64,000 nucleotides of DNA. Source: Pseudoxanthomonas yeongjuensis. Lineage in GTDB: Bacteria > Pseudomonadota > Gammaproteobacteria > Xanthomonadales > Xanthomonadaceae. The first letter of the stretch is position 1. The number at the start of each line of letters is the position of its first letter. The notes beneath the pieces are model-generated. The model did not search any database. It worked only from the letters and a program-made list of their open reading frames with translations, and was not told where the DNA came from. Position numbers and translations under genes: made by a program. The DNA lies in contig NZ_PDWT01000005.1 in NCBI RefSeq assembly GCF_010093345.1, positions 124,001 to 188,000 on the forward strand. The letters run 5' to 3'. Positions 32,330 through 43,098 of this stretch are shown here, piece after piece.

Positions 32330-34435
32330 ATGGACAACATGAAACCCCTGCTGATCGAACTAGGCACCGAAGAACTCCCGGTCAAGGCGCTGCCCGGCCT
32401 GGCCCAGGCGTTTTTCGACGGCGTGATCGACGCGCTGCAGAAGCGCGGCATCGACTTCGACCACACCGGCGCCAAGGCGCTGTACACGCCGCGCCGGCTG
32501 GCGGTGTTGCTGCCGGGTGTTTCGACGGAGCAGCCCGAACAGAGTTCGGAAGTGCTGGGCCCGTATCTCAACATCGCACTGGATGCGGAAGGCCAGCCGA
32601 CCCGGGCGTTGCAGGGTTTCGCCGCCAAGGCCGGCATCGACTGGTCGCAGCTGGAACGCACCAGCGACGCCAAGGGCGAGCGCTTCGTGCATCGCTCCAA
32701 CAAGCCGGGCGCGAAGACCGTCGACCTGCTGGCGGAAATCGTGAGCGAGTCGATTGCCTCCATGCCGATCCCCAAGCCGATGCGCTGGGGCGGCCACGAC
32801 TATGCGTTCGCGCGGCCGGTCCATTGGCTGGTCGTGCTGCTGGGCAAGGACGTGGTCGATGTCGAGCTGATGGGCGTGCGCAGCGACCGTATGAGCCGCG
32901 GCCATCGTTTCGAGCACGACAAGCCGGTCTGGATCGGCAATCCCGGCGAATACATCGACGCGCTGCGCGGCGCGCATGTGCTGGTCGACGCCGACGAGCG
33001 CCGCGCGCGCATCGGGCAGCAGGTTGAGGAAGCCGCAGCGAAAGCCGGTGGCGTGGCCCGCATCACGGAAGACAACCTGGAACAGGTGAACTGCCTGGTG
33101 GAATGGCCGTCGGCGGTGCTGTGCAGCTTCGAGCCGGAATTCCTGGCGGTACCGCAGGAAGCGCTGATCGCGACGATGGAAGCCAACCAGAAGTTCTTCC
33201 CGGTGCTGGACCACGGCGGCAAGCTGACCGAGCATTTCATCGGGATCGCGAATATCGAATCGCAGGACGTGGGCGAAGTCAGCAAGGGCTACGAACGCGT
33301 GATCCGCCCGCGCTTCTCGGATGCGAAGTTCTTCTTCGACGAGGATCTGAAGCAGGGGCTGGTATCCATGGGCGATGGTTTGAAGACCGTCACCTATCAG
33401 GCCAAGCTCGGCTCGGTCGCCGACAAGGTCGCGCGCGTTGCCGCGTTGGCGGAAACGATTGCCAATGAGATCGGTGCCAACCCCGCCTTGGCGCGCCGTG
33501 CGGCAGAACTTTCGAAGAATGATCTGCAATCACGCATGGTCAACGAGTTTCCGGAGCTGCAGGGCATCACCGGCCGGCACTATGCGGACGCTGCCGGTGA
33601 GCCGAGCGAGATCGCGCTGGCGATTGACGAGTCGTATCAGCCACGGTTTGCAGGTGATGACATTGCGTTGTCGCCAGTCGGCAAAGTGCTGGCGATCGCG
33701 GAACGTCTCGACACGTTGGTGGGTGGCTTCGCTGCAGGCTTGAAGCCGACCGGTAACAAGGATCCGTTCGCATTACGTCGCAATGCGCTGGGTTTGGCGC
33801 GCACGGCGATCGAGAGCGGATTGAATCTCGATCTGCGGTCGCTTCTGGATAAGGCGGTCGCCTTGCTTCCAGAAGCCGTGGCGCCGCATCCGGACCGCAA
33901 TACCGAGACAATTCGCGTCGACGTTTTCGATTTCATCATCGACCGCCTCCGTGGGTATTACGCCGACAAAGGCATCCAGGCAACTCATTTCAATGCTGTT
34001 GCCGAACTCGCTTACAGCAGAGTTGTTTCCCTCTACGACTTCGACACCCGCCTCGACGCCATCGGCCAGTTCGCCGCGCTGCCGGAGGCCGAAGCGTTGG
34101 CCGCCGCCAACAAGCGCATCAACAACATCCTGAAGAAGGCCGATGTCGAGATCCCGCATTCCATCGACCGCAGCCTGCTCAACGACCCGGCCGAGAGCGC
34201 ACTGGCCGAAGCCGTGGAAGCGGCCATCGGCGACACCGACGAAGCCCTGCACCACCACGACTACATCAGCGTGCTCAGCCGCCTGGCCCTGCTGCGGCCG
34301 CAGGTGGACGCGTTCTTCGACAGCGTGATGGTCAACGTCGACGATGCCGCGATCCGCGCCAACCGCCTGGCTTTGCTCAAGCGCCTAGCCGACCGTTTCC
34401 GCGCCGTGGCGGCGATCGAGCATTTGTCGTCCTGA
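32330..34435 (+). CDS. glyS: Glycine--tRNA ligase beta subunit
   Basis: A 701-residue subunit that recognises tRNA-Gly in the alpha2beta2 synthetase. It begins [24 protein letters not shown], and contains [15 protein letters not shown] and [11 protein letters not shown], all typical. The ATG at 32330 follows aggaacc. The segment at about 33432-34030 uses codons unlike the rest (TTA, AGA, many ATT, GTT, GCA and TTG), though the protein sequence stays family-like. This suggests a recombined allele segment. Confidence 0.96.
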   Translation: MDNMKPLLIELGTEELPVKALPGLAQAFFDGVIDALQKRGIDFDHTGAKALYTPRRLAVLLPGVSTEQPEQSSEVLGPYLNIALDAEGQPTRALQGFAAKAGIDWSQLERTSDAKGERFVHRSNKPGAKTVDLLAEIVSESIASMPIPKPMRWGGHDYAFARPVHWLVVLLGKDVVDVELMGVRSDRMSRGHRFEHDKPVWIGNPGEYIDALRGAHVLVDADERRARIGQQVEEAAAKAGGVARITEDNLEQVNCLVEWPSAVLCSFEPEFLAVPQEALIATMEANQKFFPVLDHGGKLTEHFIGIANIESQDVGEVSKGYERVIRPRFSDAKFFFDEDLKQGLVSMGDGLKTVTYQAKLGSVADKVARVAALAETIANEIGANPALARRAAELSKNDLQSRMVNEFPELQGITGRHYADAAGEPSEIALAIDESYQPRFAGDDIALSPVGKVLAIAERLDTLVGGFAAGLKPTGNKDPFALRRNALGLARTAIESGLNLDLRSLLDKAVALLPEAVAPHPDRNTETIRVDVFDFIIDRLRGYYADKGIQATHFNAVAELAYSRVVSLYDFDTRLDAIGQFAALPEAEALAAANKRINNILKKADVEIPHSIDRSLLNDPAESALAEAVEAAIGDTDEALHHHDYISVLSRLALLRPQVDAFFDSVMVNVDDAAIRANRLALLKRLADRFRAVAAIEHLSS

Positions 34436-34444
34436 CTTTCTGCT

Positions 34445-34548
34445 CGTCATCCCAGCGAAAGCTGGGATCCATTTGGCTCTTGCTTTTGCATGCCCAATAA
34501 TCAGCCGGAGCAAAATCAAAGTGGTTCCCAGCTTTCGCTGGGATGACG
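34445..34548. repeat. Inverted repeat pair, CGTCATCCCAGCGAAAGCTG family
   Basis: The left arm at 34445-34470 (CGTCATCCCAGCGAAAGCTG then GGATCC) and its reverse complement at 34523-34548 flank a 52-nt AT-richer spacer. Each arm has an inner palindrome CCCAGC...GCTGGG. It fills the glyS-tamA gap and is a third repeat family in the window. Confidence 0.85.
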
Positions 34549-34662
34549 GCAAGAGTGATTCCACTGAATGACCCGCCGGCTTGCAGTTGGGGCTCGCCGG
34601 AAATGGCAAACATTCTCACCCCGCATTAACCAGATTCATCGCCTGCCCGGTATCCTTCCCGC

Positions 34663-36471
34663 ATGCGACCACTCCCCCACCTCGCCGCCGCTGCCGTCCT
34701 GTTGTCCGTTTCCGGCCAGGCCCATGCAGCGGCCACGATCGAGAAGGTGGAGGTCCGCGGCTTCGACCTGGACAACGAAACCGAGGCGTTGATGGTCGAG
34801 AACATCAACGTGGCCCTGTCGCTGAACGACGTGATCGGCCGCCGCCAGGGCGAATCGCGGCTCGAATACCTGATGACCGAGGCCCAGACCGAGGCCCGCG
34901 AGGCGCTGGAACCCTTCGGCTACTACTCGCCGCAGATCAAGGTCGATGCCGCACGCCCAGGCGGCGAGAACGAGCGCATTACCGTGGTCATCGACATCGA
35001 CAAGGGCGAGCCGGTGCGGGTGCGGCATTCGGACCTGAGCATCGAAGGCGCCGGCGGCAACGACCGCTACCTGAAGGAAGACCTGGCCGCGTTCCATCCG
35101 CAGGTCGGCGACATTTTCGACCACACCACCTACGAGACCAGCAAGACCCAGATCGTGCGCCGGCTCGCCGATCGCGGTTATTTCGATGCCGACTTCATCC
35201 ATCGCCGGGTCGAAGTCACGCGTGCCGAGCGCGCCGCCGACATCGACCTGACCTGGGCCAGCGGCATCCGCTACGACATGGGGCCGACCACCTTCCACCA
35301 GACCAAGTTCAGGCCCGGCCTGCTGGACAAGCTGGTGTACTGGGAAGAAGGCAGCTATTTCCACCAGGGCAAGCTCGACCGCCTGCGCGAATCCCTGGTC
35401 GGACTGGACTACTTCAACAACGTCGACATCCAGGCCAAGCCGGAGGACGCGGTCGATGGACGCGTACCGATCGACGTCAACCTGACCCTGGCCAAACGCG
35501 ACATCTACACCACCGGCGTCAGCTACGGCACCGAGAGCGGCGCCGGCGTGCGCTTCGGCCTGGAACGGCGCTACGTGAATTCGCGCGGGCATAAATTGTC
35601 CACACAGCTGGACTACGCGCAGAAGCGCAAGAACTTCATCACCCAGTACCGCATCCCCGCGTTCAAGTGGCTGGATGGCTGGTACACGATCGCGGCCCAG
35701 GTCTACGACGAGCAGACCGACTACATCGACACCCGCCTGATCAAGTTCAGCGCCGCCCGCAGCGGGCAGATCAACGACCATCTGCGGGCCATCGCTTCGC
35801 TCAACACCGTGCGCGAGCGCTGGGCCTATACCGTCGCCGACGATGGCGGCGGCGCGCTGGCGCCGCTCGTCTACCGCTATGCGACCTTCACCTATCCGGA
35901 ATTGAGCGCCGACTACGTGGACGTCGACCAGCGCAGTTTCCCGCGTCGCGGCATCGCCGGTTCCGCGTCCCTGCGCGGTGGCGTCGAAGGCGCGGGTTCG
36001 GACGCCAACTTCGCCCAACTGCATGCGCAGGCGCGCTGGTTCAAGGGCATCGGCAGCAGCGACCGCCTGATCCTGCGCGGCGAACTGGGCCACACCTTCA
36101 CCGACGGGCTCAGCGACATGCCGCCGAGCCTGCGCTACTACGCCGGCGGCGACAACAGCATCCGCGGCTACCAGTACCGCGAAGTCGGCCCGCAGGTGGA
36201 GACCGACAAGGGCAAGTTCTCGGTAGGCGCCAAGAACGTGGTCACCGCCAGCGCCGAGTACGAACATTATTTCAACGCCAGCTGGGGTGCCGCCGCATTC
36301 GTCGACAGCGGCAGCGCGTTCGACGGCACGGCCGCGGACTGGCGTACCGGCGTGGGCGTGGGCGTCCGCTGGAAATCGCCGGTCGGCGCGGTGCGCATCG
36401 ACATCGCGCGGGGACTCGATGATCCCGACTCGTCGTTCACCATCGGCCTGGGCATCGGGGCGGAATTCTGA
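34663..36471 (+). CDS. tamA: Translocation and assembly module outer-membrane protein TamA
   Basis: A 602-residue Omp85-family protein. The signal peptide ends about residue 22 (GQAHA). Three POTRA domains occupy about 23-260, and a C-terminal 16-strand barrel follows. The conserved lid-loop motif appears as SIRGYQYREVGP. It ends in a C-terminal Phe (GIGAEF), normal for barrel insertion. With TamB it forms a periplasm-spanning complex implicated in outer-membrane protein insertion and lipid transport. The tamB start overlaps its stop (TGATG). Confidence 0.95.
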   Translation: MRPLPHLAAAAVLLSVSGQAHAAATIEKVEVRGFDLDNETEALMVENINVALSLNDVIGRRQGESRLEYLMTEAQTEAREALEPFGYYSPQIKVDAARPGGENERITVVIDIDKGEPVRVRHSDLSIEGAGGNDRYLKEDLAAFHPQVGDIFDHTTYETSKTQIVRRLADRGYFDADFIHRRVEVTRAERAADIDLTWASGIRYDMGPTTFHQTKFRPGLLDKLVYWEEGSYFHQGKLDRLRESLVGLDYFNNVDIQAKPEDAVDGRVPIDVNLTLAKRDIYTTGVSYGTESGAGVRFGLERRYVNSRGHKLSTQLDYAQKRKNFITQYRIPAFKWLDGWYTIAAQVYDEQTDYIDTRLIKFSAARSGQINDHLRAIASLNTVRERWAYTVADDGGGALAPLVYRYATFTYPELSADYVDVDQRSFPRRGIAGSASLRGGVEGAGSDANFAQLHAQARWFKGIGSSDRLILRGELGHTFTDGLSDMPPSLRYYAGGDNSIRGYQYREVGPQVETDKGKFSVGAKNVVTASAEYEHYFNASWGAAAFVDSGSAFDGTAADWRTGVGVGVRWKSPVGAVRIDIARGLDDPDSSFTIGLGIGAEF

Positions 36472-39400
36472 TGGCTCCCTGGCGCAAGCGGATCGCGGAC
36501 GATATCCCCCCGGAAGAACGCGAGGCGCGCATCGCCGAATTGCGTGCGCGGCGGCGCGCGCGCATGCGCGTGCTGGCGATCCGCAGCGCGATCGGTTCGA
36601 CCGCGTTGCTGGTGGTGCTGGCCATCGCGCTTTACTGGCTATTGCAGACGGTGGCCGGACGCGACGTCCTGCTCAACCAGATCATCGCGCGCCTGCCGGC
36701 GGGCTCTTCCTTCACCTGGAAGAAAGTGGAAGGCCCGCTGGCCGGACCGCTGACCCTGCATGGCGTGGACTTCCGTTACGAAAAAATCCATTTCACCGCC
36801 GAACGCATCTACCTGGATCCGGACCTGCGGCCGCTGCTCGGTAAGCGCCTGCGCCTGGATGCGCTGCAGCTCACCCATGCCACTCTGGACATTCCGAAGA
36901 GCGACGAACCGTTCAAGCTGCCGACCTGGCCCGAACTCCTGCCGCAGATCGAGATGCCGATCGCGATCCAGGCCGACACACTGGCCATCGACGGGCTGCG
37001 CATCACCCAGAGCACCCAGCCGCTGATCGACATCCGTCGCGCCAAGGGCGGCATCGATATCGGCGATGGGTACTTCAAGGCGACCGGGCTGGCGATCGAC
37101 AGCGATCGCGGGCGCATCGATCTGCACGGCGGCTATGAACCGCGCAGCCGCTATCGCACCGACGTGGTGGCCACGGCGGTGTTCCCCGCGACACTGGGCC
37201 GCTCCCCGGCGCGACTGGGCCTGGTCGCGCGCGGCGACCGCATGAAGATGGACATCGGCCTGGCCGGCAACGCGCCGGCGCCGGTGCGGGCACTGCTGGG
37301 CGTGCGTGGCGAGGAGAATCCGACCTGGGTATTCAGCGGCAAGACCGAGGCGCTGGACCTGGCGCTGCTGGGACTTTCCGACACCAGCATGCCGTTGGCG
37401 TTCGATCTGAAGGCGAACGGCGCCGGTGGCGCGGCGGACCTGCAGGGACGCGTCGTCCAGGGCGATTTCGTGGCCGTGATCGAGCCATCGAAAATACGTA
37501 TTGCCGATGAAGTGCTGACCGTCGAACCGCTGGCGGTGCGCGCATTCGACGGACTGACCACCTTGCGCGGGCGTGCCGATTTCAAGGATCCGGAAAACCC
37601 GCAGTTCAAGTTCTCGATCAACGCGCGCGGATTGCGCTGGGGCGAAGACGCGGCGACGCGGATCGCCGCCGATGCGGACCTGGGTTTCGCCGGACAGGTG
37701 AAAGCCTGGGCAGCGATCGGCAAGGCCACGCTGGTGCGCGAGAAGCAGACTGCGACGGTCGATTTCGATGGCGCCGGCAACGGCGAGCAACTGGTGTTGA
37801 ACAGGCTGCAGGCGAAGATGCCGACGGGCACCCTGGACGCGACCGGTATCGTCGGCTGGGAACCGGGGTTGCGCTGGGACCTGGGCGCGAAGCTGGCCGG
37901 TTTCGATCCCGGTTATTTCCTGGCCGACTGGAAGGGCAATATCTCCGGCGATCTCGCCAGCAAGGGCCAGGCACGCGAGATCGGCGGCTTCGACGCCACG
38001 CTCGATGTTCCCAAGCTCGGCGGCAGCCTGCGCGGACGCAAGCTGGACGGACGCGGCAAGTTCGCCCTGCATGGCGATGAAGGCGAAGGCGAGCTCGCGC
38101 TGGCGCTGGGCAACAGCCGGGTGAACGCCAAGGGCGAGGTCGGCGCCAGGCTCGACATCGACGCCACGCTGCAACCGCTGCATCTGGACGACCTGCTGCC
38201 GGACGCCAGCGGCAGCATCGCCGGCACCCTGAAACTCACCGGCACCCGCAACGCGCCCAATGTGGACGCCGATCTTTCCGGCAGCGGGTTGAAATGGAGC
38301 GGCTACAGCGCCGATGCGCTCAGCGTGCGCGGACGCCTGCCGTGGCAAGGCGGCAATGGCGAACTGGCGATCCGCGGTTCCGCGGTCGACGTGGGCATGG
38401 TCCTGGACAACCTGCGCGTGGACGCGCGCGGCGCGGTCGAGGACCTGCAGTTCGACGGCGACGCCAGCAATGCGATGGGCTCGGTTTCGCTGGCGGGCAC
38501 CGCGCTCAAGCGTGGCGCCAACTGGCAGGGCAGCCTGGACACGCTGCAACTGACCCCATCGAAGGGCAGCGACTGGCGCCTGCAGCAGCCCGCGCGCTAT
38601 GCGCAGAACGGTTCCGCCTTCACCCTGTCGCCGGCCTGCCTCGCGGCCAGCGGCGGCGGCGCGCTGTGCGCCGAGGCCGACTGGCCGAAACAAGGCTTGC
38701 AACTGCACGCCGATGCGTTGCCGCTGACCCTGGTGCAACCCTGGTTGCCGCCTAGCAACGGCCGCCCGCTCACGCTGCGTGGCGAAATCAAACTGGATGC
38801 GTCGGTCAAGCCGGCCGGCAATGCCTGGGTCGGCGAAGTGCACCTGGCTTCGCTCGATGGCGGCCTCAAGCTGGGCAACAACGCGCGCGGCGAGATCGTG
38901 CGTTACGACAACTTCACCCTCGATGCCGATTTCAATCCGCAAACGATCAAGGGCCGCCTCGGCACCGGCTTCAAGGGCGACGGTTATGTCGATGCCACCA
39001 TCGCCACCGGCTGGGACGATTTCTCACCGCTGAAGGGCGACATCTACTTCAACAATTCGCGCCTGTTCTGGCTGGAACTGTTCTCGCCCGACCTGGTGCG
39101 CCCGACCGGCGACCTGCACGGCCATGTCGGCCTGGCCGGCACCCGCGGTACGCCCGCGCTGAGCGGTGAAGCGCAACTGACCCAGTTCAAGGGCGAACTG
39201 CCTTCGCTGGGCATCACCCTGACCGAGGGCGTCGCCAACCTGGTCGCGCAGGCCGACGGCAGCGCGCGCATCGACGGCACGCTCAAGTCGGTGTCGTCCA
39301 CTGGCGGCACCGCCAACGGCGGCACGCTCAGCGTCGATGGCGCGCTGGACTGGAAGGTGGAAGGCTCGCCGCTGCAGTTCAACATCCGCGGCAAGGATTT

Positions 39401-40310
39401 CCTGGTCGCCGACACCGTCGACCTGCAGGCGGTCGCTTCGCCGGACCTGAGGGTGCAGTTCGCCGACAACACCCTCCAGGTGCGCGGCCAGGTGGTGGTG
39501 CCTTCGGCCAGCATCGACGTGGAGAAGCTCGACGACGGCGTGTCGGTTTCCGAGGACGTGGTGGTGCTGGACCCGGTGGATCCGGAGCGCACGCCGAGCT
39601 CGCGCCTGGACCTGGACATGGCCATCACCCTGGGCGATGCGGTGAAGTTGAAGGGCTATGGCCTGGATGGTTCGCTGGCCGGGACCATGAACGTGCGCTC
39701 GCGCGTCGGCCGCGAGATGGTCGCCACCGGCCGCCTCGACGTCGACGGCCGCTACACCGCCTACGGGCAGAAACTGCTGATCACCCGCGGCGAGCTGGTG
39801 TGGAGCAACAACGCCGTTTCCGATCCGCGCATCAACATCCGCGCCGAACGCGAGGTGGTGAGTTCCAGCGTCACCGCCGGCATCGACGTGACCGGGCGCG
39901 CTGGCAGCCCCAAGGCCACGGTCTGGTCCAACCCGGCGATGGGCGAATCCGAGGCGCTGGCCTACCTGGTGCTGGGGCGTTCGCTCAATACCGCCAGCAC
40001 CGACGAAAGCCAGAAGATCAACGCCGCTTCCACCGCCTTGACCGCCGGTGCCGGCCTGCTGGCTTCGCAGCTCGGGGCGAAGATCGGCCTGGACGACGCC
40101 GGCGTGCTGGAATCGCGCACTTTGGGCGGCTCGGTATTCGGCGTGGGCAAGTACCTGTCGCCCAAGCTCTACGTCAGCTACGGCGTGTCCATGGTCGGCA
40201 GCGGTTCGGCGATCACCCTGAAATACCTGCTGCGCAAGGGCTTCGACGCGGAGATCGAGTCGAGCACGGTGGAAACCCGCGGCTCGATCAACTGGCGCAA
40301 GGAAAAGTAG
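36471..40310 (+). CDS. tamB: Translocation and assembly module inner-membrane protein TamB
   Basis: A 1279-residue AsmA/DUF490-type protein. A single N-terminal transmembrane helix (about 32-58, AIRSAIGSTALLVVLAIALYW) is followed by a long beta-helical periplasmic region. The C-terminal DUF490 domain includes RSRVGREMVATGRLDVDGRY and GRSLNTAS. It bridges the envelope to TamA and, as a bridge-like lipid-transfer protein, may move phospholipids to the outer membrane. It is translationally coupled to tamA. Confidence 0.95.
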   Translation: MAPWRKRIADDIPPEEREARIAELRARRRARMRVLAIRSAIGSTALLVVLAIALYWLLQTVAGRDVLLNQIIARLPAGSSFTWKKVEGPLAGPLTLHGVDFRYEKIHFTAERIYLDPDLRPLLGKRLRLDALQLTHATLDIPKSDEPFKLPTWPELLPQIEMPIAIQADTLAIDGLRITQSTQPLIDIRRAKGGIDIGDGYFKATGLAIDSDRGRIDLHGGYEPRSRYRTDVVATAVFPATLGRSPARLGLVARGDRMKMDIGLAGNAPAPVRALLGVRGEENPTWVFSGKTEALDLALLGLSDTSMPLAFDLKANGAGGAADLQGRVVQGDFVAVIEPSKIRIADEVLTVEPLAVRAFDGLTTLRGRADFKDPENPQFKFSINARGLRWGEDAATRIAADADLGFAGQVKAWAAIGKATLVREKQTATVDFDGAGNGEQLVLNRLQAKMPTGTLDATGIVGWEPGLRWDLGAKLAGFDPGYFLADWKGNISGDLASKGQAREIGGFDATLDVPKLGGSLRGRKLDGRGKFALHGDEGEGELALALGNSRVNAKGEVGARLDIDATLQPLHLDDLLPDASGSIAGTLKLTGTRNAPNVDADLSGSGLKWSGYSADALSVRGRLPWQGGNGELAIRGSAVDVGMVLDNLRVDARGAVEDLQFDGDASNAMGSVSLAGTALKRGANWQGSLDTLQLTPSKGSDWRLQQPARYAQNGSAFTLSPACLAASGGGALCAEADWPKQGLQLHADALPLTLVQPWLPPSNGRPLTLRGEIKLDASVKPAGNAWVGEVHLASLDGGLKLGNNARGEIVRYDNFTLDADFNPQTIKGRLGTGFKGDGYVDATIATGWDDFSPLKGDIYFNNSRLFWLELFSPDLVRPTGDLHGHVGLAGTRGTPALSGEAQLTQFKGELPSLGITLTEGVANLVAQADGSARIDGTLKSVSSTGGTANGGTLSVDGALDWKVEGSPLQFNIRGKDFLVADTVDLQAVASPDLRVQFADNTLQVRGQVVVPSASIDVEKLDDGVSVSEDVVVLDPVDPERTPSSRLDLDMAITLGDAVKLKGYGLDGSLAGTMNVRSRVGREMVATGRLDVDGRYTAYGQKLLITRGELVWSNNAVSDPRINIRAEREVVSSSVTAGIDVTGRAGSPKATVWSNPAMGESEALAYLVLGRSLNTASTDESQKINAASTALTAGAGLLASQLGAKIGLDDAGVLESRTLGGSVFGVGKYLSPKLYVSYGVSMVGSGSAITLKYLLRKGFDAEIESSTVETRGSINWRKEK

Positions 40311-40319
40311 GGCGTCTTG

Positions 40320-41414
40320 GTGAAGACGCGCGGGATTTCCCGGATCGCGCAACTGCGCCTGCAACGGCAGCGCATCGTCGGCGCGGGATTCGATTCGCCC
40401 GGGCAGGTCGTCTCCTGGCTCGGCGCGATCCAGGCGCAGGACTACGCGGCCTCGCTCTGGGCCATCGGCCTGCGCATGCGCGAGGCGACCCGGGCGAAGG
40501 TGGAGCAGGCTATCGCCGAACGCCGCATCGTGCGCACCTGGCCGATGCGCGGCACCTTGCACTTCGTCGCCGCCGAGGACGCGCGCTGGATGTCGGCCTT
40601 GATGACGCCGCGCGTGATCGCCGCCAGCAAGGCGCGATTGCTGCGCGAGTTCGGACTGGACGACGCCGTGCTTGCGCGTTGCCGCAAGGTGCTGGTGAAG
40701 GCGCTGCGCGACGGGCAGTCGCTCACCCGCAGCGACCTGTATGCGACGCTGGAAAAAGCCGGCATCACCACCGGGAAACAACGCGGCATCCACATCACCG
40801 GCCGCCTCGCCCAGGAAGGCCTGCTCTGCCTGGGACCGCGCGCGGACAAGCAACCGACCTTCGTGCTGCTGGAAGAGTGGGTCGCTGCCCACCGCGACAT
40901 GGAGCGCGATCAGGCGCTGGCGGAGCTGGCGCGTCGCTATTTCTTCAGTCATGGCCCGGCCACGACACAGGATTTCGCATGGTGGTCCGGACTCACGCTC
41001 AAGGACGTGCGGTTGGCGATACAACTCGTCGGCACCGATCTTGAGCAGGAAACCATCGGCGATCGGGTTTACCTGCACGCGGGTGACGCAATCGCCACGA
41101 ACGAAGGACTGCGCGCACCGCAACTGCTGCCCGCCTTCGACGAATACCTGGTCGCCTACAAGGACCGCAGCGACGCGCTGGAAGCGCGTTTCAGCCGGCA
41201 GGTCATCGGCGTCAACGGACTGTTCAACGCCGGTCTGGTGATCGACGGGCGGATCGTGGGCACCTGGAAGCGTAGCCTGGGCCCGACAGGAATCGTGATC
41301 GAGCTCAGTCCGTTCCGTGCATTGCTCAAGAAAGAGCTGAAGGCGCTGGACAGCGTTGCGCGTCGTCACGGCGATTTCATGGGCATGCCGGTGCGATTGC
41401 GACGGGCGGAATAA
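40320..41414 (+). CDS. Winged-helix AlkZ-like protein (HTH_42)
   Basis: A 364-residue protein of the HTH_42 family, to which the DNA glycosylases AlkZ (Streptomyces) and AlkX/YcaQ (E. coli) belong. Three tandem winged-helix units are expected. The segment SWLGAIQAQDYAASLWAIGLR contains a QxQ (Gln-Ala-Gln) like the AlkZ catalytic motif, and RTWPMRGTLHFV is also family-typical. A role in excising alkylated or crosslinked bases is inferred. The start is GTG at 40320 (a TTG lies one codon earlier), just 9 bp after tamB. Confidence 0.85.
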   Translation: MKTRGISRIAQLRLQRQRIVGAGFDSPGQVVSWLGAIQAQDYAASLWAIGLRMREATRAKVEQAIAERRIVRTWPMRGTLHFVAAEDARWMSALMTPRVIAASKARLLREFGLDDAVLARCRKVLVKALRDGQSLTRSDLYATLEKAGITTGKQRGIHITGRLAQEGLLCLGPRADKQPTFVLLEEWVAAHRDMERDQALAELARRYFFSHGPATTQDFAWWSGLTLKDVRLAIQLVGTDLEQETIGDRVYLHAGDAIATNEGLRAPQLLPAFDEYLVAYKDRSDALEARFSRQVIGVNGLFNAGLVIDGRIVGTWKRSLGPTGIVIELSPFRALLKKELKALDSVARRHGDFMGMPVRLRRAE

Positions 41415-41476
41415 CTTGCGTCCTCTCTCCTACCCTGCATTAAGCGTCGGGCGAGCCTTGGAGGAAGGTTTTCCCC

Positions 41477-41577
41477 GTAGGAGCGCCCATGGGCGCGAGC
41501 TCTTGGCAACATGTTCCAGCCGCGAGCTTTTGCTTGCTGCTCTAAAGGCAGGAGCTCGCGCCCATGGACGCTCCTAC
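41477..41577. repeat. GTAG inverted repeat, stem variant GCGCCCATGGGCGC
   Basis: The left arm is GTAGGAGCGCCCATGGGCGC, followed by GAGCTCTT. The right arm is the reverse complement with one change (CATGGACG). It is the same variant as 5683-5759 but has a longer middle. It separates two convergent genes. Confidence 0.88.
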
Positions 41578-41614
41578 AAATCGACGAGCTTGACCGGTAG
41601 TGGCTGAAGAATCT

Positions 41615-42910
41615 TCATTGCACCGCTGGCGAAGGGATATCCGGATCTTCTTTCGCAGCCAGTCGCGCACCCCGCAATACCGGCTTGCCGTCGATCACGT
41701 CGGTCCACACCAGATAGACGATGCCTCCGCGCGCGACCATTTGCGGAAATCCGGTCGCACGGCCCCTGCCCTGCAGTTTCGCTACTTCGATGCGCTCTAC
41801 TTCCTTCGACGGGTCGGCGGCGTCGTAACGCGCCAGCCACAGCGACTGTCCATCGGCCTGCTCGCGTGTCCAGTTCACCCACGCGCTGGCGCCATCGACG
41901 GCCACGCCGACACGCCCCTGCACCTGCAGGCCGCTGTCCAGATCGACCGGCGCGGAAAAACTGTCGCCGCCATCCTGCGAGCGGGCCACGCGCACCTTCG
42001 GCATGTCGCCGGCCGCCGTGTACCACGCCACCCATGCCTGCCTGCCGCTGGCGGCGACGGCCGGGCCATTCACCGGGCAGGCCGGCATCATCCAGCGGTC
42101 GTCGTGGACCTTGCGCGGCAAGGTCCACGCGCCGCGGTCGAAGCGAGTGGCGACGATGTCGCGGATCTCGTCGCCGTCGCGATCGCGGTAAACCAGCAGC
42201 GGACCGCCTGCAGTCATCGCGGCACTGGTCTGGCAACAATCGCAGGTGCGCGGATCGAGTTCGCTTTCCGCGGATTTGCGCAGCGCCGCATCGAAGTTCG
42301 CCACCCGCAATGTCATCGCTCCACCACCATGTTCTTCATGGCCGCCATGTCCTTCGCCGGCCGTGTTGCGGCCGTCCAGCCAGGCGATGCCAAGGGAGTC
42401 CCGTGATTGCGGCCACAGGGAGACGAAGCCATGCTCGGTCGGCGTGCCGTCCTCGTTGACCGCCAGTGGCGGCGACCAGGTTTTCCCGCCGTCGCCCGAT
42501 CGCGACAACACCACGTCATAGGCATAGGCCGCCTTGGCCGACTGGCGCAGCCAGTGCGCCCACAACGCACCATCTTCGGTGGCCGCGATATGCGGGGTGT
42601 CGGCCCAGTTGACGAACCAGTCGTCGCCACGGGCGATTTCCTGCGGTGAGCTCCATGCGCTGCCATCGAACGAGGCGAACACCAGCGCATGCCTGCTGCC
42701 GGATCCGGCCTCGACCCAGGACAGCAGCAATCGTCCATCGGGAGCGATGACCAGATCGGATTGCGCCGCCGTGCCAGGCACGGGCAACGGCCAGTCCGAC
42801 AGTTCATGCGCGGCGCGCGTCTCCGCGGCCGGCACCATCGATGCCGGTGCAGCAGGATCGCCGCCACAGGCGGTCAGCAGGAAAAGCAGGAGTACGAGGT
42901 AATGGCGCAT
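41615..42910 (-). CDS. BNR/sialidase-fold lipoprotein
   Basis: A 431-residue lipoprotein ([17 protein letters not shown], lipidation at Cys15). It is predicted to be a beta-propeller with Asp-box repeats ([10 protein letters not shown] and [10 protein letters not shown]), as in exo-sialidase-like proteins. Unusual inserts are a His-rich loop ([13 protein letters not shown]) and a cysteine cluster, [13 protein letters not shown], both possible metal sites. No catalytic Arg triad of true sialidases is obvious, so I would not call it a sialidase. Its start is the ATG at 42908-42910. Confidence 0.78.
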   Translation of the reverse strand: MRHYLVLLLFLLTACGGDPAAPASMVPAAETRAAHELSDWPLPVPGTAAQSDLVIAPDGRLLLSWVEAGSGSRHALVFASFDGSAWSSPQEIARGDDWFVNWADTPHIAATEDGALWAHWLRQSAKAAYAYDVVLSRSGDGGKTWSPPLAVNEDGTPTEHGFVSLWPQSRDSLGIAWLDGRNTAGEGHGGHEEHGGGAMTLRVANFDAALRKSAESELDPRTCDCCQTSAAMTAGGPLLVYRDRDGDEIRDIVATRFDRGAWTLPRKVHDDRWMMPACPVNGPAVAASGRQAWVAWYTAAGDMPKVRVARSQDGGDSFSAPVDLDSGLQVQGRVGVAVDGASAWVNWTREQADGQSLWLARYDAADPSKEVERIEVAKLQGRGRATGFPQMVARGGIVYLVWTDVIDGKPVLRGARLAAKEDPDIPSPAVQ

Positions 42911-43098
42911 GGCGAAAGCATAACGCTTGGCGTCAATTCCTTCCGGTGACCAGGAACCGTGGGAGCAGCGGGACGCCGCTTCCACGCCATGCCACACGCG
43001 TTTGCGAAACCTGCAATTCACAGTCCTGTCAACGGGTTTCCCGTACGCGTCGCGACCGCCACAATTGGGCTCCCGCTACATGGTTTCGAACGGACACA

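Noticed and set aside
39024-41369. A 781-codon minus-strand frame over tamB and the AlkZ-like gene
   Set aside because: It spans two plus-strand genes and their junction and has no protein-like motifs.
41615-42910. Calling the BNR-repeat lipoprotein a sialidase
   Set aside because: Asp-boxes are present, but the catalytic Arg triad and Tyr/Glu pair are not evident.
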